Source: Chryseobacterium nakagawai
Lineage (GTDB): Bacteria > Bacteroidota > Bacteroidia > Flavobacteriales > Weeksellaceae
Direction of reading: 5' to 3'
DNA length: 64,000 nt
Assembly: GCF_900637665.1 (NCBI RefSeq)
Contig: NZ_LR134386.1
Location: 558,001-622,000, forward strand
The notes beneath the pieces were generated by a model. That model was given only the letters and a program-made list of their open reading frames with translations. It did not search any database and had not been told where the DNA came from. Below, piece after piece: positions 53,986 through 63,765 of the stretch; the first letter of the stretch is position 1, and every line of letters starts with the position of its first letter. Made by a program: the position numbers and the translations under genes.

Positions 53986-56928
53986 ATGATTAATAAAAAT
54001 CTATTTAATTCTAAAATTTGGATTCCACCCGTTGCTGTATTTTTCTTAGGAATTGTAAGTGTAAGCGGGCAAAATTCCAAACCGAAAAAGGATACTCTTA
54101 AAGAAAAGGAAATTGATGAAGTGGTTGTGGTGGCTTACGGAAAAGCAAAAAGAAATAGCTACACCGGTTCCGTAGCAACAATTTCCAGTGATAAAATCAA
54201 TAACAGACCTGTGACCAACATTACCAAAGCATTGGAAGGACAGGTTCCCGGAATTCAGGTTACCGGTGCATCAGGACAGCCTGGAGCTACTTCTACGATC
54301 AGGATCAGAGGGGTAGGTTCGGTTAGTGCTTCCAGTGAGCCTTTATACGTTGTGGATGGGATTCCTTTTGACGGAAACATCAATGCGATCAGTCCTAATG
54401 ATATAGAATCCATCAGTGTTTTAAAAGATGCTACGGCAAGTGCTTTGTATGGTTCAAGAGGAGCGAACGGAATTATTATCATTACCACAAAATCCGGTAA
54501 AAAAGGAGAAGCCAGGGTAAACCTTAACATCAGCCAGGGGTTTTCAGGCAGAGCGGTAAAAGATTATGAGCAGGTCACTACGGATCAATATTTCCAATTG
54601 TATTGGGAGGCAATGAGAAACGGATACCAATCCGGTCAGATTTCTGCACAACAGGCAGCACAGATGGCAACAGACAATATTGTATCTGGTACCGGATTAT
54701 CAATTAATCCTTATGGAGCTAATTATCCAAAACCAGTGGGAACAGACGGGAAATTATTACCGGGGGCGAGAGCTTTATGGAATGATGACTGGAGAGATGT
54801 TCTTCAAAGAGTTGCTTCCAGAAATCAGGTTGATCTAGACATCAGCGGGGGAAATGAAAAAAGTAATTATTTCTTTTCATTAGGTTATCTAGATGATAAA
54901 GGAATGGCTATTGAATCTGGGTTTAAAAGATACAGTACGAGATTAAAAATAAATTCTGAAGTTAAAAAATGGTTGAATGTTGGAGCGAACTTAAGTTACA
55001 CGAACAGTATTCAGCAGGCTCCAAGTTCTTCAGATTCTAAGGCGAGTAATATTATTCAGGCGGCAAGGGCAATTCCGTCTTTTTATCCTTATTATGAAAG
55101 AAATCCGGATGGATCTTATGTAGTGGATGCGGAAGGGAACAAGATTTATGATTTTGGAAGATACAGACCTACTGCGGCACTTCAGAATCAAAATTTAGCG
55201 GCAAGTTTACCATTGGATAAAAATGAAAATAAGATCGATAATTTTTCAGGGAAAGGATTTATGGAGTTTACATTTCTTCCGGAGCTGAAGTTTAGAACAA
55301 GTTTTTCTGTTGATCTTGTTAGCTTTAATGAGCATTTTTATACCAATCCGCTTCTTGGACAAGGAAAGGAGACCGGAGGATCTGTAAGAAAAGCGAATAG
55401 CAGAACACTTTCCTATACGACCAGTAATATTCTGACTTATGATAAGAGGTTTGGAAAACATCATATTAATGTATTGGGAGGTCATGAATTTTATAAATAT
55501 GATTACCAAATTATTTCCGGTAGCAGACAAGGTTTCTCATTACCCAACTACTATGAGCCTGATGCAGCCTCTCTGTTAGTGGATTTTGGAGGGAATAGTG
55601 ATAAATTAAGCTTGTTGAGTTTCCTTGGAAAGGTGGAGTATGATTTTGATAATAAATATTTCTTATCTGCATCTACAAGAGCTGATAGTTCTTCAAGATT
55701 TTCAAAAGATAACAGATGGGGGACATTCTGGTCTGTAGGAGGTTCATGGAAACTTTCAAATGAAGAATTTATTAAAAATCTAAATTTCTTCAATCAGTTG
55801 ACATTACGTGCAAGCTATGGAGGACAGGGGAATGATAAATTATTAAGGCCCAATGGACAGAGCCTTTATTATGCTTATCAGGAATTATACAGGGACTCAC
55901 CTCTAGCTGGTGAGCCTGGAAAAACGTTGGAGAAAGTAGGAACTCCTAATCTGAAATGGGAAACCAATCTTAATTTGAATGTAGGACTTGAGTTTGCCAT
56001 TCTTAATAACAGAATTAAAGGAAACGTAGAATATTTTGAAAGAAAAAGTAAAGACCTCCTCTTTAATGTACCGGTTGCTCCGTCTTTAGGGATCACTGAT
56101 TATCCGGCCAATATTGGAACAATAAAGAATACAGGTTTTGAATTTTCATTATTCACAACACCTATTAAAAATACGGACTTCCAATGGAACGTGGATATTA
56201 ATCTGAGCACCTTAAACAATACGGTAACTAAATTGCCTAAAGGTCCTCTTGTGGTAGGAACAACCAAACAATTGAATGAAGGGGGATCTGTATATGATTT
56301 CTTTATTCCGGAATGGGTAGGAGTAGACCCAAGTAATGGAAAACCATTGTGGAAAACCATTACAAAGGATGCTAATGGAAATCCGGTGGAAGGAACAACT
56401 TCAGAATATGCCAAGGCTACAAAAATGCTGCAAGGTTCTGCTCTGCCTAAGTTAACTGGAGGAGTCAGTACGAGCATTAATTATAAGAATTTTGATTTTT
56501 CTGCATTATTGACATTCAAGATTGGGGGGAAGATTCTGGACACAGATTATACTTCCATCTTACATAATGGAAACTTAGGTGGACGCGCATGGGGTACGGA
56601 AATGCTAAACAGATGGACTCCTGACAATCCTTATACAGATGTTCCGGCTTTAAGCACAAAAACGAATAATTGGACTTCAGTTTCTACAAGGTTTCTTTAT
56701 TCAGGAACCTATGCAAGGCTTAAAAACGTAAGCTTAGGATATACATTACCATCTGATTATTTTGAAACGATCGGATTGAAGAAATTCAGAATTTATATTC
56801 AGGCAGAGAATCTTCTGACCTTCTATAAACATAAAGGAATGGATCCTGAACAGGCATTGGATGGGACAACTTATTACCGATACCCGGCGATGAGAACGAT
56901 TACTTTTGGTCTTCAGGCAACATTCTAA
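53986..56928 (+). CDS. SusC/RagA family TonB-linked outer membrane transporter (pair 2, SAM riboswitch controlled)
   Basis: About 980 residues from the ATG at 53986 (MINKNLFNSKIWIPPVAVFF, signal peptide to VSVSGQ). A TTG two codons upstream is less likely. IDEVVVVAYGKAKRN is the TonB-box region. The plug follows: ITKALEGQVPGIQVTGASGQ, IRIRGVGSVSASSEPLYVVD and GIIIITTKSGKKG. The barrel ends in FGLQATF. No N-terminal carboxypeptidase-like domain is present. Its SAM-I leader implies expression when SAM/methionine is low, so the cargo may be methionine, a methionine peptide or another sulfur source. Confidence 0.95.
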   Translation: MINKNLFNSKIWIPPVAVFFLGIVSVSGQNSKPKKDTLKEKEIDEVVVVAYGKAKRNSYTGSVATISSDKINNRPVTNITKALEGQVPGIQVTGASGQPGATSTIRIRGVGSVSASSEPLYVVDGIPFDGNINAISPNDIESISVLKDATASALYGSRGANGIIIITTKSGKKGEARVNLNISQGFSGRAVKDYEQVTTDQYFQLYWEAMRNGYQSGQISAQQAAQMATDNIVSGTGLSINPYGANYPKPVGTDGKLLPGARALWNDDWRDVLQRVASRNQVDLDISGGNEKSNYFFSLGYLDDKGMAIESGFKRYSTRLKINSEVKKWLNVGANLSYTNSIQQAPSSSDSKASNIIQAARAIPSFYPYYERNPDGSYVVDAEGNKIYDFGRYRPTAALQNQNLAASLPLDKNENKIDNFSGKGFMEFTFLPELKFRTSFSVDLVSFNEHFYTNPLLGQGKETGGSVRKANSRTLSYTTSNILTYDKRFGKHHINVLGGHEFYKYDYQIISGSRQGFSLPNYYEPDAASLLVDFGGNSDKLSLLSFLGKVEYDFDNKYFLSASTRADSSSRFSKDNRWGTFWSVGGSWKLSNEEFIKNLNFFNQLTLRASYGGQGNDKLLRPNGQSLYYAYQELYRDSPLAGEPGKTLEKVGTPNLKWETNLNLNVGLEFAILNNRIKGNVEYFERKSKDLLFNVPVAPSLGITDYPANIGTIKNTGFEFSLFTTPIKNTDFQWNVDINLSTLNNTVTKLPKGPLVVGTTKQLNEGGSVYDFFIPEWVGVDPSNGKPLWKTITKDANGNPVEGTTSEYAKATKMLQGSALPKLTGGVSTSINYKNFDFSALLTFKIGGKILDTDYTSILHNGNLGGRAWGTEMLNRWTPDNPYTDVPALSTKTNNWTSVSTRFLYSGTYARLKNVSLGYTLPSDYFETIGLKKFRIYIQAENLLTFYKHKGMDPEQALDGTTYYRYPAMRTITFGLQATF

Positions 56929-56945
56929 CTTTTAAAATTTGAACA

Positions 56946-58439
56946 ATGAAAAATTTAAAATATTTATCTTTTGCATTAATAGGATTATGGTCACTCACAA
57001 GTTGTGAAAGTGAGATGGATACTGCTCCTACAGATCAGGCTAACAGTGTGGAAGTCTTCAAAACGGCTGAAAGTGCAGAAACGGTTATCAATGGAACCTG
57101 GGCAAAATTTAACAATGACGGGACTACTTTTGCTAATATCGGATATTCGACTGTATTAAGAGCAAGTGATGCGATGGGAAGCGATGTAGCTGTGTTGACC
57201 AATAAGTATGGTTTCTCATCTACTTATGATTTTACAGAAATGGTGAACAATACAGTAGGTCGTCCTTTATTTATCTGGACGATGTTGTATTCCACTATCA
57301 ATAATATGAATAATGTTATTGCCAAAATTGATGCTGCAGAAGGAAGCCAGGCAAAAAAAGACCAGGTAAAGGGGCAGGCAAAGGCATTGCGTGCTTTCTG
57401 TTATCTGAATATTGCCAGCTTTTATCAATTCAGTTATCTTAAAGATAAATCAGCACTAGTTGCTCCAATTTATACGGAACCTTCAACAACAAGTACTGTT
57501 GCAAAGAAAAAATCCAGTCTGGAGGATGTTTATACTTTAATTAAAAGTGATCTTACGGATGCCGATAATTTATTGAAGAATTATACAAGAAATAATAAGG
57601 ATAAAATTAACAGGAACGTAGTAAATGGGATTCTTGCAAGAGTTTATCTGAATACAGGAGAATGGAGTAAGGCTGCAGCATCGGCAAAAACAGCAAGAGA
57701 AGGTTTCCCTCTGATGACTCCTGAAAAGTACAAGGAAGGATTTAATGATATTAATAATGAGGAATGGATCTGGGGAAGCAGACAAACTCAGGAGCAGTCC
57801 GATGGGAGTTATGCTTTTCACTATTTGGATGTATCTTCATCAGGAAGCTATTATTACAGCTTTATGGCAGATCCTTATTTTAAAAAATTATTTGATGCCA
57901 ATGATATCAGATTCCAATTGTTTTCATGGGATGCTCTTCCGGCAAGGGAAGGGTTGTTGAGATATGCTAAATTTAAATTTAAGGCAACGCTTATTGCAGA
58001 TCTTGTTTATATGAGAGCAGCTGAAATGTATTTGATCGAAGCAGAATCAGAAGCAAGAAACGGAAATGTAACTCAGGCAGTAACAGCTTTAAATCAATTG
58101 AGGTCAGCAAGAAATGCTAATGCTTATATAGGCCCATTAACACAAAATGATGTGGTAAATGAAGTTTTGATTGAAAGAAGAAAAGAATTATTTGGTGAAG
58201 GATTCTCTCTTTCAGATATTATCAGAACGCAGGGAACTGTGGAAAGAAAGCCATTTGTAGATGCAGAAGGAAAGCCTATTAAAGTTCAGGTGACCACTTC
58301 TAACGGAACGATAAAAACCGTTGATGGAAAAGGTCATAGCGTATTTGATCTTCCGAATAAGACTCCGTTTGTACCAAACAGTCCTTACTATTTATTCAGT
58401 ATTCCACTGAAGGAGATTGAAAATAATCCCAATTTATAA
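56946..58439 (+). CDS. SusD/RagB family surface lipoprotein (pair 2)
   Basis: 497 residues with lipoprotein signal (ALIGLWSLTSCESE). QAKALRAFCYLNIASFYQFS and VNGILARVYLNTGEWSKAAA are the SusD TPR segments, and VYMRAAEMYLIEAESEARNG with LIERRKELFGEGFSLSDIIR are C-terminal hallmarks. It follows SusC after 17 bases and ends before an intrinsic terminator, so the operon is just this pair. It is the substrate-binding lid of the SAM-regulated importer. Confidence 0.95.
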   Translation: MKNLKYLSFALIGLWSLTSCESEMDTAPTDQANSVEVFKTAESAETVINGTWAKFNNDGTTFANIGYSTVLRASDAMGSDVAVLTNKYGFSSTYDFTEMVNNTVGRPLFIWTMLYSTINNMNNVIAKIDAAEGSQAKKDQVKGQAKALRAFCYLNIASFYQFSYLKDKSALVAPIYTEPSTTSTVAKKKSSLEDVYTLIKSDLTDADNLLKNYTRNNKDKINRNVVNGILARVYLNTGEWSKAAASAKTAREGFPLMTPEKYKEGFNDINNEEWIWGSRQTQEQSDGSYAFHYLDVSSSGSYYYSFMADPYFKKLFDANDIRFQLFSWDALPAREGLLRYAKFKFKATLIADLVYMRAAEMYLIEAESEARNGNVTQAVTALNQLRSARNANAYIGPLTQNDVVNEVLIERRKELFGEGFSLSDIIRTQGTVERKPFVDAEGKPIKVQVTTSNGTIKTVDGKGHSVFDLPNKTPFVPNSPYYLFSIPLKEIENNPNL

Positions 58440-58468
58440 TCTATAGTCCATATTAGATTTGATTTTTT

Positions 58469-58494
58469 AACCACCGCTTTTGCGGTGGTTTTTT
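58469..58494 (+). terminator. Intrinsic terminator of the susCD-2 operon
   Basis: AACCACCGC, loop TTTT, GCGGTGGTT then T4. The following 350 bases to 58,841 are AT-rich and hold no gene. Confidence 0.92.
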
Positions 58495-58841
58495 GTTTGA
58501 GATTTTAAAAAGCTTGTTAATAAAAATAAATTAAAATTTCCAGCCCTATTTGTATGATAAATTAATTGTTTCATCGTTTTTGATCAGGGTTATTTTTCTT
58601 GCAAATATAATGAGTGCTTATTTGAGGTCATATTTAATATTCTATTATTATGTGTATTATGCTTTTTTTAGAATTGCTGATTATTTTGATTGATACAATT
58701 AATAAGGATAGCATTTTTTTTGAAAATAAATAACAATTTGGTGAAAAATGTGACTTTTGAAAAACGTATAAAGTCAAAAAGTAATTTGATTTTTATCGTA
58801 TTTTTAAAATGTAATGATCCATATGTTTTAGAAAAAAACTT

Positions 58842-58849
58842 TACCTTTG
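58842..58849 (+). promoter_or_regulatory. -7 element of the Cys-rich protein / efflux operon
   Basis: TACCTTTG, a perfect TAnnTTTG match, ends only 5 bases before the ATG at 58855. The transcript would start at or next to the start codon, so translation may be leaderless. Confidence 0.6.
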
Positions 58850-58854
58850 TAACA

Positions 58855-59178
58855 ATGAACCTGTTAAGATGGATACTGGCGATTTATTTCATGGCATTAT
58901 CACTGATGCCATGTGAAGACGTGTCCCATCCACTGGATTCAGGAAATAAGAAAATAGCATTAAGCATTCATGGAGCTCATTCTACTGAAAAAGGAGATGT
59001 TTGTTCACCACTTTGTGCTTGTAGCTGTTGTCAGATTACAGTTTCTGCATTTAGAATGGATCCTTTGCTGGAAATTCCGGAACAGGTTTCCGCTTATTTT
59101 TCAAAGAAGATCTTATTTCATAAAAATGACTTCGCTTACAAGATATACGATCCTATCTGGCAGCCTCCTAAAATTTAA
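58855..59178 (+). CDS. Small Cys-rich exported protein of the metal-efflux operon (DUF6660-like)
   Basis: 107 residues from the ATG at 58855 (MNLLRWILAIYFMALSLMPC). The frame is open further upstream but that part overlaps the promoter. The N-terminal hydrophobic segment is a signal or anchor. CSPLCACSCCQITV gives a CxxxCxCxCC cluster suited to soft-metal binding, preceded by His residues (SIHGAHST). Similar small proteins stand upstream of CusA/CzcA pumps in Chryseobacterium (DUF6660, from memory). It may sense or chaperone the metal. Confidence 0.78.
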   Translation: MNLLRWILAIYFMALSLMPCEDVSHPLDSGNKKIALSIHGAHSTEKGDVCSPLCACSCCQITVSAFRMDPLLEIPEQVSAYFSKKILFHKNDFAYKIYDPIWQPPKI

Positions 59179-59254
59179 TTTTATTGATCTTTAGAAAGTT
59201 ATGCTTTCTAAGCTTACTTGAAACTTTGCAATACCATTGCAGAGGTTTTCATGA

Positions 59255-59262
59255 TATTTTTG
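59255..59262 (+). promoter_or_regulatory. -7 element before the RND pump gene
   Basis: TATTTTTG (59255-59262) lies 53 bases before the GTG start at 59316. A TTG at 59237-59239 is 15 bases away, a bit short. It may give extra transcription of the pump independent of the small gene. Confidence 0.45.
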
Positions 59263-59315
59263 CTGCAGTATTCTCACTGTATGCATTTATTTTCAATAAA
59301 AATTAAATATAGATC

Positions 59316-62300
59316 GTGTTAGATAAAATAATAAAATTCAGTATTAAAAACAAGGTGGTTATTGGCCTTATGACCCTGGTATGGATTATCTGGGGAGTAT
59401 GGAGTGCCACCAAGCTTCCAATAGATGCTGTACCGGATATTACTAATAATCAGGTACAGATCATTACCGTATGCCCTACACTGGCAGGGCAGGAAGTAGA
59501 ACAATTGGTGACTTTTCCTATTGAGCAGAGTATTGCCAATGTTCCGGGTATTCAGGAAACAAGAAGTATTTCGAGATTCGGACTTTCCGTAATTACCGTA
59601 GTATTCAAAGAGCAGGTTGATGTGTACTTCGCGAGACAGTTAATCAGTGAACAACTGAAAAGCGCAGTAGAAGAAATTCCTAAGGGAGTAGGAACTCCCG
59701 AACTAGCTCCTGTAAGTACAGGTCTGGGAGAGGTGTATCAGTATATTCTCCACCCTAAAAAAGGAAGTGAGAAAAAATATAATGCTAAAGAGCTTCGAAC
59801 CATGCAGGACTGGATCGTTAGAAGACAGCTCAACGGAACACCGGGAGTTGCTGAGATCAATAGTTTTGGGGGAGAATTAAAACAATATGAAGTCGCTATA
59901 GATCCTAACCGATTGAAAGCAATGGGGATCAGTATCAGTGACTTATTCACAGCACTTGAAAAAAATAATCAGAATACCGGAGGGGCTTATATTGATAAGA
60001 AGCCTAATGCTTACTTTATCCGAGGAATAGGGTTAGTGTCGTCTCTGGATGATATAAAAAATATAGCCGTTAAAAATGAAACAGGTAGCGTTCCTATCTT
60101 TGTGAAAGACGTGGCAGATGTTCGTCTGGGAAGTGCAGTTCGATACGGGGCTTTAACGTATAACGGAAAAGTAGATGCAGTGGGAGGAGTTGTGATGATG
60201 CTGAAAGGAGCAAACAGTAATGAGGTAGTAGAGAATGTTAAAGCAAAGATTCCTACCATCCAAAAATCTCTTCCGAATGATGTGGTCATTGAGCCATTTC
60301 TGGATAGAACAGATTTGGTAAGCAGAGCGATCAGTACCGTTGAGAAAAACCTGATGGAAGGAGCATTAATTGTAATTTTTGTTCTTGTAGTCTTCTTGGG
60401 GAATCTAAGAGCAGGACTTATTGTAGCATCAGCCATTCCACTTTCCTTGTTATTTGCATTGGGAATGATGAATGTCTTTGGAGTAAGTGCGAACCTAATG
60501 AGCTTAGGAGCAATAGACTTTGGGCTTATTGTTGATGGAGCTGTTATTATCGTTGAAGCAACCCTGCATTTACTTCACAATAAAAATAAAGGAATGCTGA
60601 CCCAGGTTCAAATGGATCAGGAAGTAGGGAGTGCAGCCTCTAAAATGATGAACAGTGCTATATTTGGACAGATTATTATTCTGATTGTGTATGTTCCGAT
60701 TCTTACACTGGCAGGAGTAGAAGGAAAAATGTTTACCCCAATGGCTAAAACGGTAGGTTTTGCAATTATTGGAGCAACAATACTATCCATTACCTATATT
60801 CCCATGATGAGTGCATTGTTTTTATCTAAAAAAATCTCACATAAAGAGACGCTTTCAGATAAAATGATGAATGCCATACAGAAGGTGTATCAACCATTGT
60901 TACAAAAAGCAATTAGAATCAAATATATTATTGTTTCAGCAACCATTGCCATTTTTGTCCTTGCTGCTTTCATCTTTAAGAATATGGGGGGGGAATTTAT
61001 TCCACAGCTACAGGAAGGAGATTTTGCATTCCACTGTATTCTTCCACAGGGAAGTTCATTAAGCCAGAGTATAGAAACATCTATGCAGGCTTCCCGAATT
61101 ATCAAACAATTTGATGAGGTGAAAATGGTAGTAGGGAAGACCGGTTCAGCCGAAGTTCCTACAGATCCAATGCCTCCTGAAGCAACCGATATGATTGTGG
61201 TATTGAAGCCACAAAGTGAATGGAAAACCAAAAAATCTTACAATGAGCTGGCTGATGAGATCAGCGAAAAATTAGAAGCTATTCCGGGCGTATTTTTTGA
61301 AAAGAACCAACCGATTCAAATGCGTTTTAATGAACTGATGACGGGGATCAGACAGGATGTTGCCGTGAAGATTTTTGGAGAAAATCTAGACTCGCTATCA
61401 GTATATGCTGATAAAGTAGGAAAAGTAATCCAGTCCGTTGATGGGGCAACTGCTCCACAGATAGAAAGAGTAAGTGGTTTACCCCAGATCAATGTACAAT
61501 ATGACAGAACAAGAATTGCTAACTACGGATTGAATATTGAAGATGTCAACAATGCGGTAAGTACTGCCTTTGCAGGTAAAGCCGCCGGGCAAGTCTTTGA
61601 AAATGAAAGGCGTTTTGATTTGGTAGTTCGCTTGGATAGTCTTCACAGATCAGATATTTCAGATGTTAATAATTTAATGATTGCAACGGCCACAGGAGCA
61701 CAAATTCCATTGTCTCAGGTTGCCAATGTAAGTTATAAACTAGGTCCAGCACAGATTAGCCGTGAACAGGGAAAACGTAGAATTGTTATCGGATTTAATG
61801 TAAAAGGCCGTGATGTGGAAAGTGTAGTAAAAGATATTCAGGCAAAACTTGATAAAGAAATAAAGCTTCCATCGGGGTACTACTTTACCTATGGCGGACA
61901 ATTTGAAAATCTACAGGAAGCCAGTAAACGTCTAATGATTGCGGTTCCAATATCATTGCTGCTGATCTTTATGTTGTTATATTTTACTTTCCGTTCATTT
62001 AAGCAGGCAGGATTGATCTTTACAGCGATTCCAATGAGCGCCATTGGAGGTATATTTGCGCTGCTCCTGAGAGATATGCCATTCAGTATCAGTGCCGGAA
62101 TCGGATTTATTGCGCTCTTCGGAGTAGCCGTGCTTAACGGAATTGTTTTGATCGGAACTTTCAATCAACTTGAAAAAGAAGGTGAAACTGATCTTCTGAA
62201 AAGAGTATATGAAGGAACAAAAAGCAGACTCAGACCGGTGTTAATGACCGCTACAGTAGCTTCATTAGGATTCTTGCCAATGGCTATTTCTACGGGAGCT

Positions 62301-63677
62301 GGAGCAGAAGTTCAAAAGCCTTTGGCTACAGTAGTAATTGGTGGGTTAGTATCAGCTACATTCCTCACCTTATTTGTCTTGCCAATGCTGTATATTATTT
62401 TTAATACAAAGGTTTTAAAAAGAAAAAAGAATAACACAGGATCATTTACTATAATTCTTATTTTAGGATTTATGATGATGGGGCAGGCTTTTAAGGCACA
62501 GTCCAGAGAAATGTCTGTTGAACAAGCTGTCCAGATAGCGGTAGATAATAATTTAATTTTAAAATCAAAAGATTTAAGTATTAAATCAGCCGAAGCATTG
62601 AGACCAACATCCAAAGAACTTCCCAAGTTAGGTTTTGAAGCGCAGTTGGGGCAGTACAATAGCCGGAATTTTGATCAGTCTTTTGCGATCTCCCAAAGTA
62701 TTCCTTTTCCAACACTCTTTAAAGCAAAAAAAGAATTAATCAACGAAAATATTAAGAGTAAGCAGATTGATAAAGAAGTGACAGCCAATGAACTGATACG
62801 ACAGGTTCGAACCTACTATTATCAGATTGAATACCTCCAGTACAATAAAGCACAGCTAACAAGTCTTGACAAGGTTTATGATGATTTTATAAGGATTGCT
62901 ACTGTAAGATTTAAAGCTGGAGATATCAAAAAAATTGAAATAAATACAGCAGAAACGCAAAAAGGAGAAATTGACCTGTTACTCAGACAGAATGAGGTGT
63001 ATTTAAATAATGCCTATAAAAATTTAAAAACTATTTTAAATATTTCAGAAGGTTTTGAGGTTCCTTTCAATAAGAATTATGAACCTTTAAAAGTAGAAAA
63101 TATCCTCGACAGTTCTATTGTAGCTAACAATCCGTCAGTAAGAGCATTTTATCAGGATATGGAAATTGCAGAAAAAAATAAAAAGGTTGAGAAATCCTTA
63201 GGGTTACCTGATTTTAGTTTAGGATATACAAACCAGTCATTGATTGGCTTTCAGACCGTAAACGGAATGGAAAGATATTATGGATCAGGAAATCGTTTCA
63301 GTGCGGCTACAGTGGGTGTTGCCATTCCACTTACCTTTGGAGCTACAAAAGCAAGAATGCAATCGTTGGAATATCAGAAGCAGGTTGCTGAGACCAATGC
63401 AAAAATGCAGCAAAAGCAATTAACCACACAGTTGGAAAATGCTTTCAGTCAATATCAGCAGGATATACAGCAGTATGATTATTATACGAGTCAGGCCCTG
63501 CCTAATGCTGAAAAGATTGTAAATGCAGCTCAGTTAGGCTATAAAACAGGGGAAATTTCTTATGTAGAATATCTTTTTGCCTTACAAACAGCTACTAATA
63601 TTCAATTAAAATATCTGGAGTCAATCCAACAGGTCAATCAATCTGTAGTAACTATTAATTCAATCATTAATAAATAA
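59316..63677 (+). CDS. CzcA/CusA-type heavy-metal RND efflux pump fused to a TolC-like outer membrane factor
   Basis: 1,453 residues from a GTG start. Residues 1 to about 1,035 are a heavy-metal RND pump: KLPIDAVPDITNNQVQI, then IDFGLIVDGAVIIVEA in TM4 with D401, D407 and E414. These match the CzcA relay D402/D408/E415 (divalent Zn/Co/Cd type) and not the CusA pattern. The last RND helices end near 1,035. Residues 1,044-1,062 are hydrophobic (FTIILILGFMMMGQAFKAQ) with a signal-peptidase-like AFKAQ-S. The remaining 390 residues are a TolC-like outer membrane factor (SVEQAVQIAVDNNLILKSKD). It makes a single-gene pump and channel, with the adaptor downstream. Confidence 0.93.
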   Translation: MLDKIIKFSIKNKVVIGLMTLVWIIWGVWSATKLPIDAVPDITNNQVQIITVCPTLAGQEVEQLVTFPIEQSIANVPGIQETRSISRFGLSVITVVFKEQVDVYFARQLISEQLKSAVEEIPKGVGTPELAPVSTGLGEVYQYILHPKKGSEKKYNAKELRTMQDWIVRRQLNGTPGVAEINSFGGELKQYEVAIDPNRLKAMGISISDLFTALEKNNQNTGGAYIDKKPNAYFIRGIGLVSSLDDIKNIAVKNETGSVPIFVKDVADVRLGSAVRYGALTYNGKVDAVGGVVMMLKGANSNEVVENVKAKIPTIQKSLPNDVVIEPFLDRTDLVSRAISTVEKNLMEGALIVIFVLVVFLGNLRAGLIVASAIPLSLLFALGMMNVFGVSANLMSLGAIDFGLIVDGAVIIVEATLHLLHNKNKGMLTQVQMDQEVGSAASKMMNSAIFGQIIILIVYVPILTLAGVEGKMFTPMAKTVGFAIIGATILSITYIPMMSALFLSKKISHKETLSDKMMNAIQKVYQPLLQKAIRIKYIIVSATIAIFVLAAFIFKNMGGEFIPQLQEGDFAFHCILPQGSSLSQSIETSMQASRIIKQFDEVKMVVGKTGSAEVPTDPMPPEATDMIVVLKPQSEWKTKKSYNELADEISEKLEAIPGVFFEKNQPIQMRFNELMTGIRQDVAVKIFGENLDSLSVYADKVGKVIQSVDGATAPQIERVSGLPQINVQYDRTRIANYGLNIEDVNNAVSTAFAGKAAGQVFENERRFDLVVRLDSLHRSDISDVNNLMIATATGAQIPLSQVANVSYKLGPAQISREQGKRRIVIGFNVKGRDVESVVKDIQAKLDKEIKLPSGYYFTYGGQFENLQEASKRLMIAVPISLLLIFMLLYFTFRSFKQAGLIFTAIPMSAIGGIFALLLRDMPFSISAGIGFIALFGVAVLNGIVLIGTFNQLEKEGETDLLKRVYEGTKSRLRPVLMTATVASLGFLPMAISTGAGAEVQKPLATVVIGGLVSATFLTLFVLPMLYIIFNTKVLKRKKNNTGSFTIILILGFMMMGQAFKAQSREMSVEQAVQIAVDNNLILKSKDLSIKSAEALRPTSKELPKLGFEAQLGQYNSRNFDQSFAISQSIPFPTLFKAKKELINENIKSKQIDKEVTANELIRQVRTYYYQIEYLQYNKAQLTSLDKVYDDFIRIATVRFKAGDIKKIEINTAETQKGEIDLLLRQNEVYLNNAYKNLKTILNISEGFEVPFNKNYEPLKVENILDSSIVANNPSVRAFYQDMEIAEKNKKVEKSLGLPDFSLGYTNQSLIGFQTVNGMERYYGSGNRFSAATVGVAIPLTFGATKARMQSLEYQKQVAETNAKMQQKQLTTQLENAFSQYQQDIQQYDYYTSQALPNAEKIVNAAQLGYKTGEISYVEYLFALQTATNIQLKYLESIQQVNQSVVTINSIINK

Positions 63678-63765
63678 TATGAAATCGTTAAATAAAATTC
63701 CAGGGAAACAAACACTAACCAAGGTGACGATTGCATATGACCTTATAAAAAATAAATATTTGCAT

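Noticed and set aside
58690..58854. 55-residue upstream extension of the Cys-rich protein
   Set aside because: The -7 box at 58842-58849 lies inside it, and the ATG at 58855 gives a proper hydrophobic N-terminus.
60011..60436. 141-codon minus-strand open frame
   Set aside because: It is antisense to the conserved RND core and has no homology-like features.
63679..63765. 29-residue upstream extension of the adaptor
   Set aside because: It would place charged residues before the lipoprotein signal peptide; the ATG at 63766 gives a normal lipobox distance.
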